In this document: positions 44,904 to 56,284 of the stretch, piece by piece
Position numbering within the stretch: position 1 is the stretch's first letter
Layout: every line of letters begins with the position of its first letter
Assembly: GCA_023375785.1 (NCBI GenBank)
Contig: SZWC01001206.1
Location: 98,168 to 162,167, forward strand
Direction of reading: 5' to 3'
DNA from: Penium margaritaceum
Lineage: Eukaryota; Streptophyta; Zygnematophyceae; Desmidiales; Peniaceae
Length of the DNA stretch: 64,000 nt
The notes under the pieces: generated by a model
Databases searched by the model: none
Seen by the model: the letters and a program-made list of their open reading frames with translations, nothing else
Told to the model about the DNA's origin: nothing
Position numbers and translations under genes: made by a program

Positions 44904-45726
44904 TCAAGCTTGTAGGATCCTTCCCACCATGTCCCCCTTGCCATTCATCCTCGTCTCCTCCCTCCTTCTTGGGTGCCCGGCACTCCGAAGCCCAATGTTG
45001 AGCCTTACCACAGTTATGGCAATTTCCTTGACGCTTTGGACCCCTTGGACAAGTGCCATCGTTTCCCTTGTATCAAGTGGAGGAGGTATTGCAAAAGGTA
45101 CTGCTGCTTTGTGAGGCAAAGGCAGTCATGTTTACTTCACTACTTCTGCGACGCATGGCTTCGTTCCGCACATACTCTGAGACGGTGGTGTAGGATACTT
45201 GCTCTTCGGTCCACCCTCTAATCACTGTGATCATGGGATCCCAGCTCTCTGGCAGCGTCATCAGAAGAATCATGGCCTGCATATCAGATTTCAGGTCCCA
45301 CCCCATGCCGTTGGCTTGTTGCAAGAGAGTCTCAAACTTCTGCATTAGGGCAGAGACATCCTCCCCTTCACCAAGCCTCATAATGATAAGGTTCTGTAGA
45401 ACGAAGAGACGGTTGGCAAGTGAGGAGGACTTAAACGCCTTGCCCAGTTTGGCATATGCCGCGGCTGCCACTGTACAACCGCTGATGTGTGAGAGGACTG
45501 AGGGTTATATGGAGGATACGAGAACGGCAAGAGCCTTCTTATTGAGCTTGACCCATGCCACAAGGTCAGCACCCTCCTCCTTTGGTGCTGGGATACTTGC
45601 GTCGAAACATCCTAGCAAGTCTCTATCTTCCATGATGATCTCAAACGGCCACTTCCAAAGCGCAAATCCCTCTTCATAAAACTTGAGGATGGGAGAATGA
45701 TTCCCTGGTTCCCTTGTCCCTGCCAT
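44904..45726 (-). pseudogene. gag of B2
   Basis: It starts at ATG 45726 (MAGTREPGNHSPILKFYEEG), the first Met after the leader. It continues FALWKWPFEIIMEDRDLLG and DLVAWVKLNKKALAVLVSSI, then a frame change to 45471-45073 (RLGEGEDVSALMQKFETLL, MGWDLKSDMQAMILLMTLP). The zinc knuckle region in 45119-44904 is decayed. This gag gives the start that B1 has lost. Confidence 0.85.
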
Positions 45727-46040
45727 GCCTACACCTACAACTGCTACAGCTGTTGCACCTGTTGTTGATGCCGATGCACCTGTGTTTGAGGCCGTTGTAG
45801 GCTGTTGGTGAGAAGAGGCAACTGCTGGCCCTGTTCACGTTGGCCGATGCAAGCAGATGTGGGCTGATGTAGGCTGATGTAGGCTGATGTCAGCTCCCAA
45901 GGCAAAAATGTAAAGATGTGTTGTATTCCCCTCCGGCTGGTGATTGACCTGCAAACAGAGAGGATGGGTGAGAGCAAAGGGGCTCTCACTGCTTGTGACT
46001 TTGGCGTTTGCATGCGTGAAACTTCTCTAATCAGAGGAGT

Positions 46041-46053
46041 GGGCCCATAACCC
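46041..46053 (-). other. primer-binding site of B2, half initiator-Met tRNA type
   Basis: On the plus strand GTGGGCCCATAACCC (46039-46053) is identical to 15 nt of the plant initiator-Met tRNA anticodon arm. On the minus strand it follows the LTR end by 2 nt, as in half-tRNA priming. Confidence 0.85.
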
Positions 46054-46055
46054 TT

Positions 46056-46700
46056 TGTTAGCTACGGAGCTAACCACCTCCAGCAGAGAAGCCGCGAAAC
46101 CGAAAAAGCTCACAAAGGTTTTTACACGTTCTTCCTTTGCAGGTATGTGTCGTGCACCCCAAACTTAATGAGGCATACACTTCACCTTCAAGAGTGCTAA
46201 CGCCTTAGCATTACATCTCAAGAAGAGCTCAAGTTGTCAATATGCAAGAGAGCATCAAGCAAGGGTTAATTGATCAGCATGCAAGACAAGTCCTTGTATA
46301 GCTGTCTGTCCTGTCCTAGAACTCAAAACCACATTCTTGAGAAGTGGCTTGACCCTGCCACATCACCAAGAGACTTGCGCTGTGGGCTTGACACATACGC
46401 ATCCTTGTGCCAAGGTGACTAATCAGCCGTGTTGCTTCCCAGAAGCAACTAACTCTCTTTCTTTGAAGCTTCCAAAACAACCAAGATGTCCATGGAGCCA
46501 GGAGCGAACCTCTCACTTGGCCAAATCAACAAAATGGCCAAGTTAACCACTCACCTACATGGTGTACTCACACGTCATATCCCACGAGACAGAGCATAGT
46601 TGAGTCACCCTACAACAAATCCAGGGGTCATACCTCCACAAGGAGCAGAGCATTCCTGATCCGTTATACAAAACTGAACAAGGGGCAAACATATTCAACA
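46056..46700 (-). repeat. 5' LTR of B2, with tRNA-like boxes
   Basis: A 645-bp LTR running TGTTGAATATG to TAGCTAACA on the minus strand. It matches 20580-21229. On the minus strand GTGAGTGGTTAAC (near 46553-46541) and GAGGTTCGCTCC (near 46507-46496) are the tRNA-like pair seen in B1. Confidence 0.85.
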
Positions 46701-47002
46701 GCCACATGAACTGGGACCTTGACGAAAACATGCAAGCCATGATCCTCCTCATGGCACTACCAAAGAGCTGGAGCGTAATGATTACCATCATGGGCCGTTG
46801 GAATGAGGATGACCTGACGTACATGGAAGTGTCCGAGTACGTGTGGAACAAGGCCATGCACCATAGCAAAAGTGAGGGTAACTTCTCAGCCTATGCCGCA
46901 TGCTACAGTGGCCGCGGGAGAAAACTGTTAGCATCTGGTCAGAAAGGTGACAACCAAAGTGGTGGCGATGGAGGAAACAATGGTGGCAAGGCTCCCAAGT
47001 GA
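46701..47002 (+). pseudogene. gag of element 2, C-terminal part
   Basis: The open frame continues the gag cut at 41176: MNWDLDENMQAMILLMALPK, WSVMITIMGRWNEDDLTY, then a Ser/Gly-rich end GGNNGGKAPK and a stop. The zinc knuckle expected next is absent because fragment G begins here. Confidence 0.8.
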
Positions 47003-48250
47003 TAGTGGCTTTGAGGAAAGTATGGTGTGGTGGTCTGGTGGTTGATGTAGTGTTGTCTCAGCCAGCCTTTGCACAACTCGTTCTGTCCACCGTTGTCCAT
47101 AGACAAAGCCTTGACCTTCTTGCTCATTTGCTACTCTACCATGGCGACAACCTCGTGTACCTTCTCCGTGTCCTCTCCGCTTGCCTTGAGGAAGGAGATC
47201 CACATCTTGCGATTGTGGTCGTTGATGAAGGTCAGGAAACACTTGTTACCAACATTTGAAGGAGTGCATAATGGTTTGCACACGTCAGAGTGATGAGGTC
47301 AAAGATTGGTGCAGCACATTGTCCATTACGCTTAAACGGCTTTCTTCTTGGTTTGCCTTCAGGCATGTCACACAAAGATTCTTGCACTTGCCCTCATCCT
47401 TAGCCTTACATTGCTCCATTCCATGTTTTATTTTTTGCTGCTGTATTGATTGTAGCATGCTATCAGCCACATGGCCAAAGTGCCCATGCCACAAGCTCAT
47501 GATCAGCGTCTTTGGTGGGGTTGGAGACCATGGTGAAGGCCCGTGGTGCAATGTTAGGCTTTGGGGATTTGGACTCTTCAACCACCACATGTCCCTTGTG
47601 TATACTATCAAAGGGCTTGGTCCGTAGCTCATAGAGCCATTTATCTCTTGGGACCTACGCAACAAGACTCTCCTTGGGATAGGAGATCTTGATGTTCTTG
47701 TTTTTTACAGTCATCAGAGCCTCCTCCGTGAAAACGACCGTCATTTTGTGATCTGTGATTTTGACACTAACAATATGTTTCCCACAAAAGACGACATGTA
47801 GACAAAGTTCTCTAGCTTCAAGTTGTCCTAAGGACCGTTCACGTTGTAGATCAACTTGTCTCCCCCACATTGTGCATGGACAGGGTTGCCATTGGCACAC
47901 CTGAAGCAATGTTTGGTGTCCCCAATGGAGATGGAGCCATCACTCTCCCTTGAGTGGTGTTTCATGCCTAAGTGGAGCCTATAGGCTCTACGATTGAGCA
48001 GTTCCATTACTCTAGTTGTGGGCATAGTCAAAGCCATAGTGTTCATCAGCTTTTTCTTACCATTCTTTCGCCCTTGTTCTTTCCACCCGTACATCTGTCT
48101 TCCTTCTTGGGAGGTCTACACTCCAGTGTCTAGTGTCAAGGTTTACCATAGTTGTTGCACTTTCTAGGATACTTTGAACCCATCCCACTACCTACCTTGC
48201 CTTTTCCTCTACCGTCACTCTTTCCATCGCCACCCTGACCAGACCAGCAC
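47003..48250 (-). pseudogene. fragment G: minus-strand copia gag end, protease, pre-integrase, integrase core
   Basis: On the minus strand: a decayed zinc knuckle (near 48165-48125), DGSISIGDTKHCFRCANGN and VVFTEEALMTVKNKNIKIS (47909-47655), a pre-integrase remnant with CVTCLKANQ (47400-47340), and an integrase core to TTPYFPQS (47010). No LTR borders were found. It ends at the same integrase motif as fragment F. It interrupts element 2 between gag and protease; whether by insertion or rearrangement is not clear. Confidence 0.65.
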
Positions 48251-48279
48251 ACCATATTGTCCCCAGCGAACACTACATC

Positions 48280-49575
48280 ATGACCACAGTTACGTGACGT
48301 GGTCTACATGCCCTTGTTTGCGGAAAACCAACTGTCCCTATGAAAAACAACGGACAACAACATGACGATGGTGTTCACGTAAAAGAAGGCAATTATTTCC
48401 AAGAACGAGGAGATCAAGGTCCTCTATGCAAACAAAGATCTCGTGGCACAGGTCCCACAGGTTGACGGGCTCTACGTATTGCAGACAATGGCAAGAAAGA
48501 GCTTGGAAGAGGAGGGTCATGCGGGTGCGGCAGATGCAGTGGTCTCGGCATTAACGCAAGAGAGCACACCTATGGCATTGAAAAAGTATCCTCTGTCACA
48601 AAGGAGGAAGACATTGATCAGTGGCACAGACGCTTTGGGCATGTTGCAGATAGCACGGTCCAATTCATCCAGCGATAACAGCTGGTCCGTGACATGGATG
48701 GGTGTAAGAAGGATGCGGTTGGGTGTGGCAGCCTGTGTGAACCTTGCCTCCAAGGCAAGACCAAGCAAACACGCTTTGAGCGCAACGGTCGCCGTGCAAA
48801 ATCAGCCCTTGACCGGATTTACAATGATGTGTGTAGACCCTTTCGCACGTTGCCAAACGGTGGTAGCAAGTATTTTTTGAACTTCATCAACGACCATAGC
48901 CTCAATGTGTGGATCGTCTTCCTCACAACTAAGGAAGAGGTCAAAGGAAAGATGCAAGATTTTATTTCCATGGTGGATCGGTACACTGGAAAGAAAGTCA
49001 AAGCAATACGAAGCGACAACCATGGAGAGTATGAACCATGCAAGAGCTCCTTGTGGCAACACGGGATCAACCGCATGCCCACAACTCCCTAAACACCACA
49101 AAGCAATGGTCTGGCCGAGCGAATGAATTACACCACCCTTGGCATGGTGCACACAATGCTCTTTGATGCAAAACCTCCAGCACGCTTTTGGGCGAAAGCG
49201 GCAAGAACAGCATGTTACGTTGTCAACCTGACTCCTGCGGCTGCTTTGGGCAGGCACGGCAAGAAAAAGGGCAAGCAACAGATGAGGCCACAAGAAGTAT
49301 GGTCAGGGAAGATGCCGGATGCATCACACCTCAAAGTCTTCGGCTGCACCACATGGGCAAAGTTCCAAGCGGGAGAGGGTGGTGGCAAGCTAGATGTAAG
49401 AGCACAAAAGTACGTGATGGTGAGCTATGAGACAGCCTACAACACCTACCTCCTATGGGACCTGGGAGGAAAAAGACTCATTACCAGCCGGGACGTGACC
49501 TTTGACGAGAGGAAACCAGGCAAGGAAGAGGTGCTTGATCCCACACAAGCTCCAAGACAGAGAGAGTAGTTGTAC
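48280..49575 (+). pseudogene. element 2: protease end, pre-integrase, integrase
   Basis: DVVYMPLFAENQLS (48297) opens the surviving protease part. The frame 48443-48880 gives VPQVDGLYVLQTMARKS. A second frame, 48694-49092, gives CEPCLQGKTKQTRFERNGRR, RPFRTLPNGGSKYFLNFINDH and AIRSDNHGEYEPCKSS. A TAA at 49090 replaces the Tyr of PYTPQSNG. 49123-49569 is open: MNYTTLGMVHTMLFDAKPPA, EVWSGKMPDASHLKVFGC and SRDVTFDERKPGKEEVLDP. Confidence 0.85.
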
Positions 49576-50974
49576 TCCTAGAGTAAAGAGATCAAGCTCC
49601 CCAAAACTGGCAAGTGGTGCCAATGCGGCACGCCACAAAGAAGAGTGGTGTAGCAGGGAGAGCGGCTGCGTAAGCTGAAGCTGCGAGGAGCTCCGACACA
49701 GAGTTGGAGACGTTTGAGGCCTACAAAACCAGCTCAGAGACTAGTGGTCCTTCAAAAAGAAGAAATCTGAACTCCACGACAGCCAGGAATACATGAGCAA
49801 CATCATTGCGAAGATCCACTAGCAATGCAGCGTCGTAGCACATAACAGAGAAAACAAACTCCAAAGTATGCCGCTGACACCGGAAGCTAGACTCGACTGA
49901 GCTAGTCCTTTTTGGCTCAAGGAGAGCCGCTCAGTACGGCTGAGGTGCTGGCAAGGCCGGATGCAGCAAAGAGGAAGGAGGCAGTGTACAACAAGCTTGC
50001 GTCCATCTAAGAAAATGGCACATGGGTGCAGGTGGACGGACTCGCTAACGCTCACGTAATGGGCTCAAAGTGGGTGCTCAGGTTGAAGTGGAAGCAAAAT
50101 GATAGCATAAAAAATAGAAGGCAAGGGTCGTGGCGAAAGGATTCTCACAGCTCACGTGGTCTGAATACGATGAGACCTTTGCACTGGTCATCACATTTGC
50201 CTCCATTAAGTCCCTGCTTGCCGTCGCTGTCGCCAAAGACCTTGAGATCCACAAAATGGATGTTAAGACATCCTTTCTTTATGGGAATCGTGACAAGGAG
50301 GAGTTCATGGAGGAACCAGAAGGTCTAAAAGCACCCGAGGGTAAGGTGTGCAAGCTGGTAAGGCGTTGTATGGGCGGAAACAGGCCCCACGGATCTGGTA
50401 CAAGGAGATGTACAGCTTCATTGCTGAGATCTCCTTTGTGTACTACAAGAATGATCCCAGCGTCTATGTGCGGGAGGATGAATGTGGCTTGCTGCTTGTG
50501 GCATTGTATGTGGACGATCTTATAATGTGTTCTTCCTTGCACAAGGCCCTCATTGACCGCAAGAAAAATCTGGCCAATAGGTTTAAGATGAAGGACATGA
50601 GACCTCTTGAGTACTATCTCGGCATTGTTGTTCACCGCAATCGCAAAGCAGGCACCATTGAGCTCAACAAGACCGAGTACATCATGGACATCTTGAAGTA
50701 CTTCAACATAAAGGACTGTAAACCCGTCAGGACCCCCATGCCCTCCAACTGCAAACTCTCGTCCACCATGTCACTAAGCAACGAGACAGACCGGCATGAG
50801 ATGCAAAACATTCTGTACCAGTCCGCCGTTGGGAGCCTCATGTATGCGATGGTGGGAACAAGACCTGAAATTGCTTATGTGGCGGGTCAGGTGAGCAGGT
50901 TTGTGGCCAACCCTGGGCTAGATTATTTGCAGGTCGTAAAGCAGATTTTTTGCTACCTCAAAAAGACTTGGCAT
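49576..50974 (+). pseudogene. element 2: linker and reverse transcriptase
   Basis: The linker to about 49960 has many stops. The RT frame 50026-50110 reads AHVMGSKWVLRLKWKQND, then 50130-50360 reads EYDETFALVITFASIKSLLAV and KMDVKTSFLYGNRDKEEF. After a shift, 50348-50974 reads ALYGRKQAPRIWYKEMYSF, ALYVDDLIMCSS (intact YVDD near 50508-50519) and EYYLGIVVHRNRKAG. The frame is cut at GGCAT by A2. Confidence 0.85.
50970..50974. repeat. left TSD of A2 (GGCAT)
   Basis: GGCAT is repeated at 57023-57027. The RNase H frame of element 2 (LKKTWH, then VGLRFEFLEG) is restored when A2 is removed. Confidence 0.95.
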
Positions 50975-51558
50975 TGTTGGAAAAGGAGCCATCCGGCTCA
51001 GTTTCAGTCCACAGGAGCAAGTTCCAGGAAAGTACCAGATGCTTGCTCCCATCGTCAATCCGAATTCACCATTGGAAAGATCAGTTAGCAAAATGTCTAC
51101 GGTCCAAGTTTGAGACCGATCCAACAGTCGGATTGGGAGATATGAATTTTCGTAGTTTCCGAGGTCATCGATCGTCGATATCCGGGTGACCATGGGCGAT
51201 GGCTCCATGCTTTAGCCTGAGAAAAGAAAAAGGCAAGAGGTCCAGAGTCAAGACCTGATGGGAGAAATATCCAAAAAGGTTCTTGGTCTTAGGATTGCCT
51301 TGTCAGAGTGTGCTGACTAGGATAAAGATACCTCTCCTTACTTTTTAGGTGAGGTGAGATCCTTGTGTGCTAGCCATGGACACAAGGCGATTCTCCATGG
51401 GTTTGTGGGTTATGTGACCACTAGGAGTGTGCCATGAGAGCATTCTCTAGCTCTCTAGGTCGTGTGTGAGTGGTCAGCCTGATTGCTAGGCTGATTTCCT
51501 CCCTTGTGTGAGATTATGGGCTCTAGTCTGTGAGCCTTAGCCTCCATGGCTAAGTGGT
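50975..51558 (+). repeat. 5' LTR of A2, cut by the assembly gap
   Basis: 584 of an expected ~738 bp are present, ending at GGCTAAGTGGT where the Ns begin. Confidence 0.9.
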
Positions 51559-51664
51559 NNNNNNNNNNNNNNNNNNNNNNNNNNNNNNNNNNNNNNNNNN
51601 NNNNNNNNNNNNNNNNNNNNNNNNNNNNNNNNNNNNNNNNNNNNNNNNNNNNNNNNNNNNNNNN
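51559..51664. other. assembly gap of 106 Ns (true length about 380 bp)
   Basis: In A1 the flanking words TAAGTGGT and ACTGTCGCC lie about 380 bp apart. The gap therefore hides the LTR end, the primer-binding site and the first leader bases. Confidence 0.85.
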
Positions 51665-52085
51665 ACTGTCGCCTTGTGATGACCATAACTCTCTTATTTC
51701 TTTGTCAAATTTAAAAAGTGGCACATGCGAATTGTAGTATTTTTCTTAAGCTTTCCATTGGTGCAAAAATATTTGCATTCCATTGATTTGTTTGGGAGAA
51801 ACGCCGTTTACAAACTGGCTGGTCTTAGTTGGAGTAGGAGCAGAAGCATACCCTGTTTTCAAGAGGGCATATCTTTTGAAATCCCCTGTTGATGACCCTG
51901 TTTTATGGGTTGATCCGAAAGGTTTTGAGCTGAATTTTCCAGTGGTGGGCTCAGTTTTTCAAAATTCCCGGTCTGCTGGCACCTATAGTCCATTTTCTGT
52001 CAGACAGATTTCTGGCAGAAGCAGCAGCAGAAGCAGGGGTAGCGCCGCCATCCAAGGGCAGCGCTGAGCATCACCAAGGCTCAAA

Positions 52086-55000
52086 ATGGCAGCAGCTGGC
52101 ATTGTGACAGCAGCCCAGCCTCTGGAGAGGCTGGAGGGACGCGCCAACTTCATGTTTTGGAAGATACGTACTCGCCTCCTTTTGGAGGAGAGGGGTTTGT
52201 CGGAGGTGGTGAGTGGCGACGAGCCGGCTCCAGTTCCACAGGCAAAAGGCATCACCGCAGCGCAGGTGGTGGCGGGGAAGACGCCGCAAAAGGGTGCAGC
52301 TGATGCGGGTTCTTCTATAGCTGTACGAGCGACGTACGAGGAGTGGAAGAAGAAGGACAGGCAGGCCTACAGGTTGCTTGTTAACACCATCTACAACCCG
52401 CATCTTCAGTACGTGAGTGACAAGGCTACTGCAAAGGAGGGATGGGACACGTTGTGCAAGAAGTATGAGAGCAAGGATCCTGCATTCCTCATGCTTTTGG
52501 AGGAAAAGATGATGGCGCTGAAAATGCAAGGTGGTGAAGGGATGGAGTCGTATCTAGACAGGGCAAAGGAGCTGGCGAAGCAGCTGAGAGCGGCCGGCAA
52601 CCCTGTAGAAGAGACGCGATTCATCCTCCTCTTGCTGAGGGGACTCCCAACCAGCTACGACTCGGTGCGAGAGACGCTGGAGTGCCAGCCAACTCTCGAC
52701 CTCGACTTCATCTGCACACACCTGGTGCAGGTGGAATTGCGTCGCAATGCAGCAAAGCGCAATGGCGGCAGCAGCAGTGAAGCAGCTTTCATGGCCATGG
52801 GCTCACGCAACCAGCAGCAGCACCAGTCCGGGCAGCAGAGAGGCAAGAAGAAGGGCAAGTGCCACTATTGCCAGAAAGAGGGGCACTATAAGAAAGAGTG
52901 TTTCAAGTTCAAGAGGGACCAGAAGGAGCAGCAACAGCAGCAGCAGCAAAAGCAGCAATCTCCACAACAACAGCAGCAGCAGTCACAGCAACGCCAGCAA
53001 CAGCAGCAGCAGCAGAACCAGACTGGCGTGCGCCATTTTGGCAACATGAACGTTGCCAAGGAGGTGCGCAACCGCCTCTTCATGGCGAAGTCTGACATGT
53101 CGCAGAAGGAAAAGGCGGATCTGGCGTGGTACAAGGACTCGGGGTGTACCAAGAGTNATTGCTTTGGGTGATGATCGGGTGGTGTATGCTGAGGGGATTG
53201 GGATTGTGGAGATGTGGTTGGAGACCCCGCGTGGCATTGAAGTAGGAGTTTTCCATGGCGTGCTGTATGTACCTGATGCTGCGTTCAACCTTCTCTCAGT
53301 GTCCTCTCTCACCAACACAGGACTACGCATTGTTTTTGATGATGATTATGGCTACATCCTCAACAAGGAAACAGGAGAGGAGTTGGCCAAGTCGGTGAAG
53401 GAGGAGGACATGTACTGCCTGCTGGGGGCGACCAAGATCCCGCGTGAGCAGAATCTTGCAGCACTGGTGCAGGCGACAGATGATGAGATCTGGCATGCGC
53501 GCTACGGCCACATTGGCATGCGTGCCTTGCAGCAGCTTCAAGCAAAGCAGATGGTGCGTGACCTGCCTACCATCTCTAACTTTGAGCAGCACTTATGTAT
53601 CGGCTGTTTGGAGGGGAAGCAGCATCGCGAGGCGTTCTCTGGAGTAGGGGAGCGTGCAAAAGAGGTGTTGGAGCTGGTCCACACGGACTTGTGCGGACCG
53701 ATGCAGACCCAGAGCTTTGGAGGCTCTAGGTATTTTCTCACCTTCATTGATGATTTCAGCCGTTACACTGCTGTGTACTTCCTTTCCTCCAAGGACCAGT
53801 GTTTTGACAGGTTCAAGGAGTTCAAGGCCATGGTGGAGAACCAGACTGGCAAGAAGATCAAGGCGCTACGCAGCGATCGCGGTGGAGAATACCTAAGCAA
53901 GGAGTTCCAGGACTACCTTGCAGCAGCTGGCATCAAGGCGCAGCGTACCGCGCCGTACTCGCCGCAGCAGAACGGGGTAGCAGAACGCGCCAACCGTACT
54001 ATTGTGGAGTCGGCGCGCTCCATGCTACACGCGGCCCGGCTGACCTACGACTTCTGGGCTGAAGCCGTGAGCACTGCGGTCTACATCAAGAACCGCAGTC
54101 CAACCAAGGCCCTGGAGCAGATGACGCCGTACGAGGCGTAGTTCGGCAAGAAGCCGAGCGTGGGTCATCTTTGCGCGTTTGGCAGCTTGGCGCACATGCA
54201 CGTGCCAAAGGAGAAGTGGCAAAAGTGGGAAGCGAAGAGTGCGAAGATGCTGATGATTGGCTACGACATGGCAAGCAAGGCGTATCGCCTCTACGAGAGG
54301 GATACAGGCCACGTCATCATCTCCAGGGATGTCGTCTTCAACGAGAGCAACGTAATCGGCACCAACATCGTGTGTGAAGAGGCAGCAGAACCAGCAGCTG
54401 ACGATACAGTGGGAGCAGAAATTCTTCCTGACCCAGTTTCTCCCGATCCTTCCTCTACTATGACAGTGGGAGAATCACTCTACTCTCCCATGTCTGATAA
54501 TGCAGATACAGCAGCCTCATTGGCAGAAGCAGAGGAGGGAGATATAGCACCACCATCAGCAGCAGTTGTGCCAGCAGCACCGCGCCAGCCGCCCGCTAAC
54601 GCTCTAGCACCAGGTCGCAGGTACCCTCTTAGGGTGCGTTACAAGCCTGGTGAGCGCGGCCATTTCTGGATACTGCAGAAACGAGAACAGATGAACGTCG
54701 CAGTTGCAGCAGATTCAGATGAGCCAACGTCATACAAGGAGGCCATGGCTGCACCGGATGCAGCAGATTGGGCGCAAGCCGTGCAGCAGGAGATACAGTC
54801 GTAGCTGGATAACGGCACGTGGGAGCAAACTGAGCATCCACCAGGACGTAAGGTGATCAAGTGCAAGTGGGTCTTCAAGAAGAAGCGTGGAGCAGATGGT
54901 AACCTGGAAAAGAACAAGGCGAGGCTGGTCGCCAAGGGCTACTCGCAGCAGGAGGGCATCGACTACACAGAAACTTTTGCCCCTGTTGCAAAGTTTGCCT

Positions 55001-56265
55001 CTGTGCGCACGCTCCTCTCTTATGCAACAGCTGAGGACTTCGAGGTTCACCACATGGATGTCAAGACGGCATTCTTGAATGGTGACATGGAGGAGGAGAT
55101 CTACATTGAGCAGCCACAGGGGTTCGTCATGGATGGCTAGGAGCACCTGGTCTGCAAGCTGCAGAAGTCGCTGTACGGCCTCAAGCAAGCGTCGCGTGCT
55201 TGGAACCAGAAGTTGGATGCGGCATTCCAGTGCATGGGGTTTGAGCGCAGCGAGTTTGACTACAGCGTGTATCGCTGGCAGCATGAGCATGAGATCCTCA
55301 TCATCATTGTCTATGTGGATGACATGCTCCTCCTTTCCAACAGCATGTCTGCACTATAGGAGTTCAAGGAAGCCATGCAGGAGCGCTTCCAGATGTCTGA
55401 TCTCGGGGAGGCATCATACTTCCTCGGTATTCGGATCACGCGTGACCGCAAGTCACGCTCTCTCTCGCTGCAGCAGAGCCGGTACATCAAGGATGTTTTG
55501 CAGCGGTTCGGCATGGCAGAGGCAAAACCCATCGCCACGCCACTGGAGACGCGGCAGTACCTCGTGAGCTTCAATGGAGAAGCAAATGCAGCTGAGCGGC
55601 AGAAGTACCAGAGCGCCGTCGGCAGTCTCATGTACCTGATGGTGGCAACCAGGCAGCACCTTGCACAGGCTGTGAGCGCTGTGAGCCAGCACTTGGCTAA
55701 TCCCGGACCGGAGCACCAGAAGGCAGTGAAGCGGATCTTCCGCTACCTTGTTGGAACCATCAACATTGGCATCACCTACAACGGCAATGACAACAGTATC
55801 ATCGGCTACACAGACGCAGATTGGGCTTCAAACCCTGACGACCGCAAGTCCATCTCTGGACATGTGTTCCTCATGAATGGTGGGGCCATCAGCTGGTGCA
55901 GCAAGCGGCAGGTGGTCGTGGCCACCTCGAGTACAGAAGCTGAGTACGTATCTCTCAGCTTTGGAGCCAAGGAAACAGTTTGGCTCCAACGTCTCATGGC
56001 AGAGATGAGTGGGAGTGCAGTAGTTCCAGTTCCTATGCGCGTTGACAACCAGAGCGCAATCGCACTCGCCAAGAATCCTGAGCACCATGCACGCACCAAG
56101 CACATTGACATCGCATATCATTTCATCAGGCACATGGTGCAGGAGGGAGCTATCAAGCTGGAGTTTACTCCAACCTGCAAGCAGGTTGCTGATTTCTGCA
56201 CCAAGCCAGTGACCCGTGAGAAGCAGCAGTTGTGCATGAAGGCATGTGGACTCGGCCCACTCTGA
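52086..56265 (+). pseudogene. Gag-Pol polyprotein of A2, nearly intact
   Basis: A single frame from ATG 52086 covers all domains. Gag ends in a CCHC knuckle CHYCQKEGHYKKEC (about residues 258-271), then a Gln-rich tract. The protease has DSG (53131). The pre-integrase reads HARYGHIGMRALQQLQ and CIGCLEGKQ. Integrase has VHTDLCGP, LRSDRGGEY and NGVAERANRT. RT has HMDVKTAFLNGDMEEEIY and YVDDM (near 55312). RNase H has TDADWASN, STEAEYVSL and TKHIDIAYHFI. The TAG stops lie at 54139 (TGG in A1) and 54802, 55138 and 55358 (CAG in A1). A single N at 53157 replaces 54 bases present in A1 and shifts the frame. The terminal stop is TGA, 56263-56265. Confidence 0.95.
53157..53157. other. single-N assembly join hiding about 54 bp
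   Basis: A1 has 54 more bases (about 30650-30703) at this place. Their number is a multiple of three, so the real sequence probably keeps the frame. Confidence 0.8.
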
Positions 56266-56284
56266 CTGCAGCAAAGTGGGAGAT

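Larger units (their letters stand above)
41177..46700 (-). mobile_element. copia element B2, minus strand, inside element 2 gag
   Basis: The 5' LTR (46056-46700) and a shortened 3' LTR (41177-41454) enclose all domains in order. Flanks GCTAG (41172-41176) and GCCAC (46701-46705) agree at only 3 of 5, so the TSD is uncertain, but gag of element 2 resumes across the insertion. The family is the same as B1. Confidence 0.85.

Noticed and set aside
29342-56265. Alternative genetic code with TAG as Gln
   Set aside because: Many stops elsewhere fall at conserved Glu (39160), Tyr (49090), Cys (16985) and Gly (33404) positions, and TGA also occurs internally; decay explains the pattern better.
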